Source: DATATJ01 sp963789075 (GTDB lineage Bacteria; Acidobacteriota; Vicinamibacteria; Vicinamibacterales; CAVVIG01). Taken from it: a DNA stretch of 64,000 nucleotides. Below are positions 50,731 through 59,890 of the stretch, piece after piece. Location of the stretch: NCBI GenBank assembly GCA_963789075.1, contig CAWBJQ010000011.1, positions 166,727 through 230,726 on the forward strand, written 5' to 3'. Below the pieces are notes generated by a model, which saw only the letters and a list, made by a program, of their open reading frames with translations, did no database searches and was not told the DNA's origin. Positions within the stretch are counted from its first letter, which is position 1, and each line of letters starts with the position of its first letter. The position numbers were made by a program, and so were the translations under genes.

Positions 50731-52449
50731 TCAGCGGCGGGGGCGCTGGAGGCCCAGCTTCGCCATGCGCGTTTCGAGCGTCGTCGCTTTCAGCCCAAGG
50801 CGCTCGGCGGCGCCGCCGACGCCGCGAATCCGCCACCCGGTGCTGTCGAGGACGCACTTGATGTGCTCGGTCTCGACGTCGGCGAGTCTGACACTGCGTC
50901 GCGTCGCGGCGGCCGAACGCTGCGGTAATGGGATCGTCAGGCGTGGGCCGTTGGCGACGATCAGCGCGCGCTCCACGACGTTGCGCAGCTCGCGGACGTT
51001 GCCCGGCCACGCATATCGCTGCAGCGTCGCGATGTTCTCTTTGGTGATCGACTCCACCTGCTTCCCGAGCGCCTTGGAAAAGTCCTCGACGAACCGCCAC
51101 ACCAACATCGGAATGTCCTCGGTCCGCTCGCGCAGCGGTGGCACCCGAATCGGAAAGACGTTCAACCGGTAGTACAGATCCTCTCGGAACGTGTCGGCCT
51201 CGATCCGTTTCTCCAGATCCCGATGCGTGGCGGCAATGATTCTCGTGTCGACCTTGGTTGTTCTCGAGCTGCCCAGCCGTTCGATCTGTTTCTCCTCCAG
51301 CACGCGCAGGAGCTTGACCTGCACGTCGGCCGGCAGGTCGCCAATCTCGTCCAGCAAGATCGTCGATCCGTCGGCAAGTTCAAAGCGCCCCGCCTGGCGC
51401 GACAGTGCCCCCGTATACGCGCCCTTCTCCCGCCCGAACAGCTCGCTTTCAATCAGCGTCGCTGGGATGGCCGCGCAGTTGACGCGGACCATCGATCGGC
51501 CCCGACGGCGGCTCTGCTCGTGAATCTGCGAAGCGAACAGCTCCTTGCCGGAGCCAGTTTCGCCAAGGAGGAGGACGGTGGCGTCAGTTTGCGCGACCTG
51601 GTGCACTTGCTCCTGCACCCTGCGGATCGCGGCGCTCTGCCCGACAACGGCCGACGTGCCGAGCGTACTCTCGACTTCACGGCGCAGGTACACCTTCTCC
51701 GACTGCAGCTGATCGCTCAGGCGCTTCACCTCGGCGAGCGCATGGCGGAGCGCCTCGTCGCTGTGCCGGCGAGCGAGCACGCTGGCGAACATGCTCGCCG
51801 CAAGGCCGATGCGTCGAGGAGTCTCCGGAGGCCACCGTCGCTCTCTGCGCGTGGTGGCGAAGGTCACGACTCCGACGATCCGCCGCGCCACTGACAGCGG
51901 GACCGCGACCATCGACTTCAGGCCGAAGCGAAGCAGGCTGGCGCGGTCGACCCCGTCCGGCAGCTCGTCTGGGCTCGAGAAGCACACCGACTGACCGGCC
52001 TGGAGCTTCTCCAGCATCCATGGAAAGCTCTCCCTGGCCGACATGCGTGCGGGCAGCGATAGAACCTCCGGACGCGACCAGCCGTGGGTGGAGAGCAGAT
52101 CGCCGTCATCACTGATCTGGAACAGCGTGCTCCGGTCAAGATCGAGCGCGTCGACGATGCGGTGTTGAGCGTCCTGGATCGCGGCGTCCACGTCGGGGGA
52201 CGGCAGATCGATGAACCGCGCCGACAGTTCGCCGACGAGTTGCTCAAAATCCAGCCGCTCACCGTGCGGCGCGCCGAGGACCGGTGCCGGTCGCGGCCAT
52301 TCGGAAATCTCATAGAGTGAAGCGGCCGCGAAAAGCCCGCGATCGGTCCGGATCGAATTCAGACCGATTCCAACAGCGGGTTGGGAGCTGTCCCTCAGGC
52401 TGCCAGACAACTCGGCATCGACGGTTTCAGACCGCAGGTGGATAGACAT
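50731..52449 (-). CDS. Sigma-54-dependent transcriptional activator with GAF domain
   Basis: 572 residues: a GAF sensory domain at ~85-230, an AAA+ domain at 268-500 with Walker A GETGSGKE (296-303), the sigma-54 contact loop GAYTGA (343-348; Tyr replaces the usual Phe, a known variant) and Walker B LLDEIG (365-370). A Fis-type helix-turn-helix is at the C-terminus (HIKCVLDSTGWRIRGVGGAAERLGLKATTL). FhlA-like layout. It should activate sigma-54 promoters; none could be found by eye in the window, so the target is unknown. One 16-bp element lies 129 bases upstream. Confidence 0.95.
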   Translation of the reverse strand: MSIHLRSETVDAELSGSLRDSSQPAVGIGLNSIRTDRGLFAAASLYEISEWPRPAPVLGAPHGERLDFEQLVGELSARFIDLPSPDVDAAIQDAQHRIVDALDLDRSTLFQISDDGDLLSTHGWSRPEVLSLPARMSARESFPWMLEKLQAGQSVCFSSPDELPDGVDRASLLRFGLKSMVAVPLSVARRIVGVVTFATTRRERRWPPETPRRIGLAASMFASVLARRHSDEALRHALAEVKRLSDQLQSEKVYLRREVESTLGTSAVVGQSAAIRRVQEQVHQVAQTDATVLLLGETGSGKELFASQIHEQSRRRGRSMVRVNCAAIPATLIESELFGREKGAYTGALSRQAGRFELADGSTILLDEIGDLPADVQVKLLRVLEEKQIERLGSSRTTKVDTRIIAATHRDLEKRIEADTFREDLYYRLNVFPIRVPPLRERTEDIPMLVWRFVEDFSKALGKQVESITKENIATLQRYAWPGNVRELRNVVERALIVANGPRLTIPLPQRSAAATRRSVRLADVETEHIKCVLDSTGWRIRGVGGAAERLGLKATTLETRMAKLGLQRPRR

Positions 52450-52577
52450 TCGTTTGGGGCCCCGTCACCTTTGATTGCTGGGCTCTCTGGTCGCTGCCGT
52501 CTCGTACGGCCGGCTCGTCGCAGGCTCCAGAGTTTTCCCTCATCGGAGACGAGAATAAACACAATGAGAAGACCCAG

Positions 52578-52593
52578 CTATGCAGAATCGGCA
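52578..52593 (-). promoter_or_regulatory. 16-bp element, copy 6 (CTATGCAGAATCGGCA)
   Basis: Lies 129 bases upstream of the sigma-54 activator and 63 bases after the stop of the symporter fusion gene, more than 40 kb from the main cluster of copies. Core TGC-A-GA-A-TC-G-GCA. Confidence 0.6.
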
Positions 52594-52655
52594 GCCGTTG
52601 ACTGCGTCATCAGTTCTCGTCTGGGATCCTGGCAAGCGACACGTCCGGCCGGCGG

Positions 52656-54803
52656 TTACTCCACCCAGTGCAGGACGTTACGAACGATCGACCAGCGCGG
52701 CTGGCGCGGCGCCGCATCGTTCCCGAGAATCCAGTGCTTGTAGGCGGCGTCGAAGCGTGCCGTCCTTGCGCTTCAACGCAATCCAGGTGTTCACGAAGTG
52801 CGCCAGCGCCGCATCGCGCTTGCCGATCGGATACGCGAGCGGCACGCGGATCGGGTCGGGGCCCGGGACGACCACCGAGTACGCCGGATACATCAGGGTC
52901 CACGCCGACCCGCGCTCGGCCGGCAGCGCCACCGCGTCGACGTGGCCGGCGGCCCGATCGAACAGCGACTCGATGTCCGCGTGCACCTGGAGACGCGCGC
53001 GCGGCAGCATCTCGCCGCAGCTTGGCGATGTAGTAGGGCACGTCCGGGACGGCGATCGTCAGCGGGCCGAGACTCGCGAATCGCGTCCCAGCTGGCGTAC
53101 TGCTCGCGTTGATCGTCCGGCACGACGAACGCGACGGTCTCGTCCAGATACGAGTCGGAGAAGAGGATCTCGCGCGCCCGGTCCGTCGTCACGGCCACAC
53201 CCGACATCACGAGGTCGCAGTACCCTTCCGCGAGTTGCGCAGCCATCGTCGTCGCGATCGACGGGCACGAAGGCCAGGGTGACGCCCATCTCGCGCGCCA
53301 GGCGGTGCGCGAGCTCGATATCGAAGCCCACCAGGCTCTCCAGCTTTGTTGAAGAAGGCATACGGCAGCGCGTCGGGCAGGAACCCGACGCGCAGCACCT
53401 TGCGCGCGTCGATGGTCTCGAGCGGCGGCAGGCTCGTCGCAGGTGCCGGGGACGGCGTGCGCGCCACGGTGGCGATTCGACCGGTTCGTGGAGCAATTGC
53501 ATCGAGGCCAGCACCTTGTCCTTCGAATACTCCTGGGACATGGCCGTGGCAAAGAGCACGCGCGCGCCGCCGATGACCAGCGACGACGAGCGCGGCCGTG
53601 ACGCCCGCGTACGTCAGGAGCGGTCGGCGTCGCCAGCGAAGGTGGCCGGTGACGGCGCAGGCGATGAGGAGCGCCACCGTGACCGTGTGGACCGCCGCGA
53701 CCAGCGATCCCACGCGCGAGTTGATGACGCCGGTCGCGAGAAACAGCTGGAACGTGTCGGCTGGAATGCGGAACTGGTCGAGCAGGAACGGCACCGCCGC
53801 GTTGAGGCTGCCGAAGAAGCTGAGGAGCCCGGTGAGCGCCAGCTGCGGATACTGCGAGACGCGGCACCAGCGCGTCGGCGAACCATCCCGCGAACAGCAC
53901 GAAGCTCAGGGAGAGCAGCTTCCCGGTGTGCGGGAAGTTGAAGGAGGCCGGCACGATGACGTCCGTCAGCCGGCCCGGCTCGCGGTCGTCGGGATCGAGC
54001 CGGTCGAGCAGCGTGCGGCTCGCCTGGATGAGGGCCGGCAGCACGATGAAGAGGTCGCCGGCGATGAAGGCGATCATGAGCGCGCCTTGCGACTCGCTGA
54101 GGATGTCTCTGGCTCGAATCGGCGTGAGCGCGCCGACCAGTCCCGGCAGCACCCACAGGCTCACCAGCAGCGCCACCGCGACGTACGCCGCGAGATAGAC
54201 CTGCAGGCGGCTCAGTTGCTCCAGGCCCATCGTCCCGGCCGCGTTCGCCGCAATCGCAAACAGTCCGTAGGGCGTCAGGCGATTCACGAGCCGGGTGGCG
54301 CCCGAGATCGCGTCTTTCGCGACCTGCAGGACGTCGAGCAGACGCTCCTTGCGTTCGACGCCGACCAGCCCGATGCCCAGCATGACGGAGAACAGGACGA
54401 CGGCGGGCACGACGTTGTTCGCCAGCGCATTGAACGGATTCGCGGGAATGTAGAGGTCGACGAAGTCGAACGTCGGCCGCCGCTCGATGAGGCTCGAGCT
54501 GAAGAACGACGCGTTCTGCATCGAGGGAAACGTCAGCGGGATCAGGAACGCGAACGAGAGCGCCACGAGCCACAGGCCGCCGACGACGGCCGCGGCCCGC
54601 AGGCCCAGCGTGCGGATCTGCGAGTAATCGAGCGACCCGAGGCTGGCGACGATGGAGACGGTGATGTACGGCAGCACCATCATCTGAAGCAGCCTGACGA
54701 AACCGTCGGCCGCCCACTTCAATGCCGACGCCTGCTCGCCGAAAAAGAGGCCGGTGATGATGCCTCCGACGAGCCCGACGAGGATCTGTCGTGAAAACGT
54801 CAT
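52656..54803 (-). CDS. Dicarboxylate/amino acid:cation symporter fused to a periplasmic binding domain, frameshifted
   Basis: The N-terminal ~400 residues are a DAACS-family symporter: ILVGLVGGIITGLFFGEQA, RLLQMMVLPYITVSIVASLGSLDY, FFSSSLIERRPTFDFVDLYIP, LTPYGLFAIAANAAGTMG. The C-terminal ~260 residues form an SBP family 3 domain: TIDARKVLRVGFLPDALPYAFF, DIELAHRLAREMGVTLAFVPVD, QLAEGYCDLVMSGVAVTTDRA, REILFSDSYLDETVAFVVPDD and KHWILGND near the end. A few membrane helices link them. Several indels occur at 53000-53850. The order symporter then binding protein is unusual. It probably takes up aspartate, glutamate or other dicarboxylates; not shown. Confidence 0.85.
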
Positions 54804-54933
54804 GAAGCCGCCGCTGATGCCAGTGCGAATCGACTACCACAGGCAGCACAGAACGTACCAGCCACCGGCTGCGACCGCCCGGATCGTCACGGGCACACGC
54901 ATCACGTGAGGCACTCCACCGTGATGGGATTCG

Positions 54934-54949
54934 TGCCGATTGTGCATAG
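54934..54949 (+). promoter_or_regulatory. 16-bp element, copy 7 (TGCCGATTGTGCATAG)
   Basis: Oriented toward the PAP2 operon on the + strand, 131 bases from the divergent symporter start. It differs from the consensus at two central positions. Confidence 0.5.
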
Positions 54950-54980
54950 CGCGGCGCCTTCGCTGTCGATATCGTGCGCA

Positions 54981-55017
54981 TCGAATGAGTGACGCACCTC
55001 TCGAATGAGTGACGCAC
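54981..55017. repeat. Tandem 17-bp direct repeat with 20-bp period
   Basis: tcgaatgagtgacgcac occurs at 54981-54997 and again at 55001-55017. The 20-bp period equals about two helical turns, so a dimeric regulator could bind both on one face. It lies between divergent transcription units (symporter fusion and PAP2 operon), 31 bases from element copy 7. Confidence 0.8.
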
Positions 55018-55064
55018 GGCTCCCGCCACGATCAGATCGGCGAAGTCGTGTGTTTGCGATCAGC

Positions 55065-55157
55065 ATGAACACGGAGATGGTGGCCCGCATCGACCGGGCA
55101 ATCCAGCGCCTGGTCGAAGGCGGTGAGAACGACGGATGCGACCCTGCGCACGGATGA
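55065..55157 (+). CDS. Possible 30-residue small protein coupled to PAP2 gene
   Basis: The ATG at 55065 gives MNTEMVARIDRAIQRLVEGG followed by ENDGCDPAHG. Its TGA overlaps an ATG of the PAP2 gene at 55154 in an ATGA junction. The first half is an amphipathic helix. It could be a leader peptide or a chance frame; no homology is recognised. Confidence 0.3.
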   Translation: MNTEMVARIDRAIQRLVEGGENDGCDPAHG

Positions 55158-55966
55158 GGAACTCGATGAACACCACCCGACTGGCCCTCGCGATATGGCT
55201 CACGTGTCCGAGCGCGGCGATCGCGCAGGACACGCTCGTTGGGGTCGTCGACATCGAGCAGTCGGCAAGGACGGAGACCGCGATCATCCAGGATCAGGAG
55301 GGTACGGAGCCGGGCGGGGTTCACAAGTTCGCCAGAGATGTGGCGCACGACTATCGCAATTTCTTTTCCTGGAACAACGCCGCGTGGCTCGGGGCTGGAG
55401 GCCTTGTCTCACTGGCCGTTCATCCGGCGGACGAACCGGTCCATGAATGGGTGCTCGAGTCCGGGACGCCTCTGCTACCAGGCGAGGGTGGCAGTGTCTA
55501 CGGCTCGCAGCTGCTGCAGGTGCCGGTCGCCGTGCTGTGGTGGATCATCGGGAACGCCGCCGGAAGCGAACGCGGGGCGGTAGCGGGCCGCGACATGCTG
55601 CGCGCGCAGATCAGCGTGTTCAGCTGGACCAATGTCATCAAATTCGCCGCCGACCGCACGCGTCCGAACGGCGATCCCCGTTCGTTTCCCTCCGGACACG
55701 CCTCGACCAGCTTCGCCATGGCGATGGTGCTGCGAAGAGGACTACGGGTGGAAATTGGGGGTGCCGGCCTTCCTGGCATCCACATACACCGCGACGTCGC
55801 GCGTCACCGACAACCAGCACTGGCTGAGCGACGTGGTCTTCGGCGCCGTCCTCGGCGTGTGGCCGGACGGACGGTCACCGTCCGCCTGCGGCGCGACACG
55901 CGGGTCACGCTCGCCCCGCTCGTCGTGCCGGGCGGCGGCGGAATCTCGTTCAGCGAGTCAAGGTGA
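55154..55966 (+). CDS. PAP2-superfamily phosphatase, secreted or membrane-bound, frameshifted
   Basis: PAP2 enzymes dephosphorylate lipid phosphates such as undecaprenyl-PP or phosphatidate. The three motifs are visible: KFAADRTRP (motif 1, K-x6-RP), FPSGHAST (motif 2) and SRVTDNQHWLSDVVFG (motif 3, R-x5-H-x3-D). The last is in another frame after an indel near 55735, and a further indel precedes the end VTLAPLVVPGGGGISFSESR. The signal peptide is LALAIWLTCPSAAIAQ. The start may be 55154 (coupled to the small frame) or 55166, which has GAGGAA upstream. First enzyme of an operon with a beta-barrel and a kinase-like protein. Confidence 0.85.
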   Translation: MRNSMNTTRLALAIWLTCPSAAIAQDTLVGVVDIEQSARTETAIIQDQEGTEPGGVHKFARDVAHDYRNFFSWNNAAWLGAGGLVSLAVHPADEPVHEWVLESGTPLLPGEGGSVYGSQLLQVPVAVLWWIIGNAAGSERGAVAGRDMLRAQISVFSWTNVIKFAADRTRPNGDPRSFPSGHASTSFAMAMVLRRGLRVEIGGAGLPGIHIHRDVARHRQPALAERRGLRRRPRRVAGRTVTVRLRRDTRVTLAPLVVPGGGGISFSESR

Positions 55967-55990
55967 CGCGATGAAGTCTCGGCCGGATTG

Positions 55991-57183
55991 ATGGCTCTCG
56001 TTCTGCTGCTTGTCGTGCGTTCGCGGCGCGAGCGGGCAGGAGGTCACCACGCGAGCCGCCGAAATCGAACAGGCGCAGACCGAAAAAGCGGCGACGTTGC
56101 ACCCGTTCGAACCGAACAAGGCGGAAGTCTGGATGAATCGATCGTTCGACATCATGCTCAGCGGTCAACTGCACTGGCACCCATACTTCACGAGCCCCTA
56201 TTCGGGCGGCGGCTTCGTGTTGGGCATCGGGTACATCACATTACGTCAGCCCCTACAACACCGTGGACGTTCGCGGCGCGTCACGTTCTCCGGCTACAAG
56301 CGGATCGAAGCCCAGTTCCTGGCGCCGCGACTCTTTCACCGCACCGCCGTGCTGTCGGTCCTCGGCGGCTGGCGCGAAGCGACGCAGGTCGGCTTCTACG
56401 GCTTCGGCGACCGCCGGCCAGTCCCACGACAACCGCGCCGACTACGCCTTCCAGCAGCCGTACGCGTCGGCGATGCTCGAGGTGCGGCCGACGCGCGGGC
56501 TGTTCCTGCTGCGCGGCGGCGTCGAGGTCACTCAGTGGAAGCAGACGGCTCCGACGGAAGGTGACCGCCCCGCGGTTGAGGCTGTTTACACGTCCGGCGA
56601 CGTTCCCCGGACTCGGTGACACGGCCCGTCTATCTGCACTCACAGGGAACGATGGGCATCGACTCGCGTTTCTCCCCTGGCTACGCGCGACGCGGCGGGT
56701 TCTACGGCGTCACGTTCCACGACTTCACCGACACCAGGACAGCCAGTTTGGCTTCGAGCAACTGGACTACGAGGCCATCCAGCACGTTCCGATCCTGCGC
56801 GACGCGTGGGTGTTGTCGTTCCATGGACTGGTCCACACGAGCTACGCCAAGACCGGTCAGCAGATGCCGTTCTTCATGATGCCGGCGGTCGGCGGCGGAT
56901 CCGAACTGCGGGCGTCTTCGAGCTGGCGGTTCCGCGATCAGAACACGGTGCTGCTGCAGGCGGAATGGCGCGTGATGGCGAGCCGGTTCCTCGACATCGG
57001 CCGTGTTCTACGACGCCGGCAAGGCGACGACGCATCGATCGGATCTCAACCTGTCTGACTTGCGAAGCGACTACGGCTTCGGGTATCCGGTTGCACGGGG
57101 CGGCGGTGACGCCGCTCCGGATTGACCTGGCGAAGGGCAACGAAGGCTTCGCCATCGTGTTCGCTGCGTCACACGCGTTCTGA
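55991..57183 (+). CDS. Omp85-like outer-membrane barrel protein, frameshifted
   Basis: Starts at 55991 with a hydrophobic signal (ALVLLLVV). Mature pieces in several frames are LHPFEPNKAEVWMNRSFDIML, SGGGFVLGIGYI, VTFSGYKRIEAQFLAPRLFHRTAVLSVLGGWREATQVGFYGFGD, EVRPTRGLFLLRGGVEVTQWKQ, and MPFFMMPAVGGGSELRAS with RFRDQNTVLLQAEWRVMASRFLD. The C-terminal strand GFAIVFAASHAF ends in Phe. This pattern fits the barrel part of the BamA/TamA family without a visible POTRA array. Spacing after PAP2 is 24 bases. At least five indels. Function unknown; may export or anchor the neighbouring products. Confidence 0.65.
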
Positions 57184-57193
57184 AGAGGGATGC

Positions 57194-58839
57194 ATGCGCG
57201 TCCGAATCGTTCCACTGTCGCGATTCTCGCTGCATCCTCGCCGCCGCCACGGTCTCGACCACGGGCACCCGGTTTTACGACGACGATCCGCTCGCGCGCG
57301 AGCCGGAGAGTCGCGATGCCTCGGCGGCCGGACCGTCGGACATCAAGCTGTTCTACGAATACGCCTATCAACCTCTTCGCCGTCTCTCGTCACGTGCCGT
57401 CGAACACGCGGGCGCAGAACGTCAACACGATCGACGAGGTGCCCGACTCGAGCTGGTTCACGAATCGGATCGGGACCGTCGAGATGACTCCCGAGCGGAT
57501 CGTGCGCGGTCCCGAAACCGGCGCTCCGCCGGCGCCGGAGAAATGGGTGATCATTCGCGAGAAAACCGCGGGCACCAATCCCGGCTTCACGGCGAAAGAC
57601 GCCAACGGCGAGACCTGGTTTCTCAGCTTCGATTCGCGGGCGAATCCGGAAGGCGCGTCGTCGGTCGTCGCGATCGCCAACAAGCTCTTCTGGGCGCTCG
57701 GCTACAACCAGATCGAGACATTCATCACGACGTTCGATCCGGCGCGCACGCGAGATCGACCCGAAGGCCACGACGCTACGGCCGTCGGGCGCCCGCACGC
57801 CGTTGAACGCGCGACGACGTCAACGCGATCCTCGAACGCGCGGCCCGGAACCCCGACGGCACCTATCGAGTCGCGGCCGGCCGGCTGCTCACGGGCAAGG
57901 TGCTCGGTCCGTTCCGCTATGAAGGGCACCCGCCCCGACGACCCCAACGACATCGTGCCGCACGAACATCGCCGCGAGTTGAGGGCGTTGCGCGTGTTCG
58001 GCGCGTGGACCAACCTCGTGGACCTCAAAGCCGGCAATACGCTCGACACGCTGGTCGACGACAACGGCCGATCGATCCTGAAGCACTACCTCCAGGACGT
58101 CGGTTCGACGTTTGGCATGGCGAACAACCCGCACGAGTGGGACATGGGCTGGGAGTACTTCTCGGACAGGGCCGCGTCCCGTCGCCGGCTGCTGACGTTC
58201 GGGTTTGCGCTGAGTCCGTGGCAGACGGTCCCGTATACGGAGTATCAGTCGGTCGGCCTGTTCGAAGGCGACGAGTTCGATCCGACGACGTGGCGTCCGC
58301 AGACACCGACAAAGCCCTACCTGGAATTGCGCGCGGACGATGCGTTCTGGGCAGCGCGCCGGGTGGTGGCGTTCAGCGACGATCTGATCCGGGCCGCTGC
58401 TCGAGCCGGTCAGCTCAGCGATCCGGCCGCCGAACAGCATCTCGCCGCGACATTGATCAAACGCCGCGACAAGATCGCCCTCGCCTACTTACCTGCAGTC
58501 AACCCCGTCGTGAATCCACGCCTCGATGCGAACGGCGCGCTGACGTTCGACAACGCCGCCGTTGCGGCGGGCGTCGCCGACCCGCCGGTGGAGTATCGGG
58601 TCGACATGGTCGCGCTTCGACAACACCACCGGGGCCACGCAAGCGATCGGGGACACGCGCGGGCCGACGACTACGCACACGTGCGCCGCACGATCTGCCT
58701 TCCGCCGTCGGCAGCTTCGTGGAGATCGACATCTCCGCCGACAGCGCTGCATCATCCGTCGTGGCAGCAGCCTGTACCAGCGTTCTTCCGCCGCTTGGAC
58801 GCCGGGTGGAAACTGGTCGGCCTGGAACGGCTGCCATAG
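57194..58839 (+). CDS. Conserved secreted protein, kinase-like motif, frameshifted
   Basis: The best start is ATG 57194 with AGAGGG upstream; the N-terminus crosses two indels. A family I recognise as recurrent in Acidobacteriota follows: NVNTIDEVPDSSWFTNRIG, KWVIIREKTAGTNPGFTAKD, ASSVVAIANKLFWALGYNQIE. Then GTRPDDPNDIVPHEHRRELRA and ALRVFGAWTNLVDLKAGNTLD lead to KHYLQDVGSTFG. The series H-x2-R...AW-x-N-x2-D-x4-N...QD-x-G resembles the catalytic and metal-binding loops of atypical kinases. The usual Lys of the ATP lobe (family FVLKF) reads FLSFD here, so activity is doubtful. It follows the barrel gene by 10 bases; with PAP2 they form an envelope operon. Confidence 0.6.
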
Positions 58840-58877
58840 CGATTGGCATGATCATGACGTTTTGGTGGTGGGGCCCG

Positions 58878-59353
58878 TCAGCGGCTGTGGCGTGTCCATT
58901 CAGAGTACGTCACCACCCCTGCTTCCGCGCGGGGAGCATCCGATAGCATGGCGACGTACTCGAGCAGGTGTCCGTCCGGGTCTGTGAAAAACAGCGACGC
59001 CGCCGGCATCCAGCCGATGACGACAGGTTCGACCACTGGCTCGCCGTGAAATCCCAACGGGACGATGCCAGCGGCTCGAAGCCGGTCTGGAGCCGCGATG
59101 ACGTCGGGGAGGGCGCACGCGAACGCCGTGTGGAGGCGCATCGTGTTCGGTGCGCTGCCGGTTTCCCAGAGGCCCAGCATCGATCGCCCGCGGCCGCCGA
59201 TCCAGAAGAACGCCACGCGCCGGTCGTCCAGCCGATACGCGAGCTCGAGTCCTATCAGATCGCGATAGAAGGGAACGGAGACGTCGAGACTCGCGACGGT
59301 CAAGTGGGTTTCGAAGAGTCCACGGCCGGAACATGCACGCCCGATTCACCCAT
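58878..59353 (-). CDS. VOC-family (glyoxalase/dioxygenase fold) protein, frameshifted at start
   Basis: The vicinal-oxygen-chelate fold appears as paired beta-alpha-beta modules: LTVASLDVSVPFYRDLIGLELAYR, RVAFFWIGGRGRSMLGLW, LHTAFACALPDVIAAPDRL and ASLFFTDPDGHLLEYVAML. Metal-ligand-type positions are His in RLHTAF and Glu in LLEYV. Read across an indel near 59325, the N-terminus becomes LFETHLTVASL. The start at 59353 overlaps the response-regulator stop by eight bases. Substrate unknown. Confidence 0.8.
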
Positions 59354-59754
59354 TCGGATTGAATCGATACCCACCCACGGTTCGGTCACGCAGGTACTTC
59401 GGATTCGAGGGATCCGGCTCCAGCTTCTTTCGCAGCTGGCCCATGAACACGCGGAGATATTCCGGCTGTTCCTGCGAGGCTTCTCCCCAAACCGCTTCGA
59501 GCAGCGTGCGATGCGAGATCACACGGTTCGGATGACGCGCCATATACAGGAAGAGATCGAACTCCTTCGGCGTCAGCCGGACTTCGTTGCCGCCGACGTG
59601 GACGCGGCGGCTGTCGAGATCGACCATGAAGGCGCCGGCGTCGACGGCGGTCGTGTCGGTGTCGCCGCCGCGGCGCAGCGCCGCGCGGACGCGCGCCAGC
59701 AGCTCGTCGATGCCGAAGGGCTTGGTGACGTAGTCGTCGGCGCCCGAGTCGAGC
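59346..59754 (-). CDS. OmpR/KdpE-type response regulator, truncated at its 5' end
   Basis: The C-terminal ~135 residues of a winged-helix regulator: the end of the receiver domain (LDSGADDYVTKPFGIDELLARVRAALRR) and a DNA-binding domain (VRLTPKEFDLFLYMARHPNRVISHRTLLEAVWG, YLRVFMGQLRKKLEPDPSNPKYLRDRTVGGYRF), closest to KdpE. The homology stops abruptly at the codon for L in LDSG (59752-59754). The phosphorylated Asp and about 90 residues are missing. What follows is unrelated actinobacterial sequence, so truncation reflects the assembly join, not gene loss. Confidence 0.85.
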
Positions 59755-59765
59755 ACTGCCGAAGG
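59745..59765. other. Probable chimeric junction (acidobacterial / mycobacterial)
   Basis: To the left, response-regulator homology is intact up to 59754. To the right, a + strand frame begins mid-protein (LPKVDISDLVIIPEGM, stop 59804-59806) and all later genes look mycobacterial. No mobile-element end, tRNA, target-site repeat or integrase is present to explain the change as an insertion. Confidence 0.75.
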
Positions 59766-59806
59766 TCGACATCAGCGACCTGGTCATCATTCCAGAGGGC
59801 ATGTGA
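59756..59806 (+). CDS. 3' fragment of an unidentified actinobacterial gene
   Basis: The frame LPKVDISDLVIIPEGM then TGA reads like a natural protein C-terminus and starts exactly at the proposed junction. Too short to identify. Confidence 0.3.
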   Translation: MPKVDISDLVIIPEGM

Positions 59807-59890
59807 CGGCGGGTCCGGCGGGTGCGGACATCCGGATGATGGTCAAGTCTGCGGCCAAGCTGAAGAGCCTGGCGCCGCATACGGGTCTCG

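Noticed and set aside
50570..55064. Sigma-54 promoters (TGGCAC-N5-TTGC) that the activator at 50731-52449 might use
   Set aside because: I scanned the flanking intergenic regions by eye in both orientations and found no acceptable -24/-12 pair.
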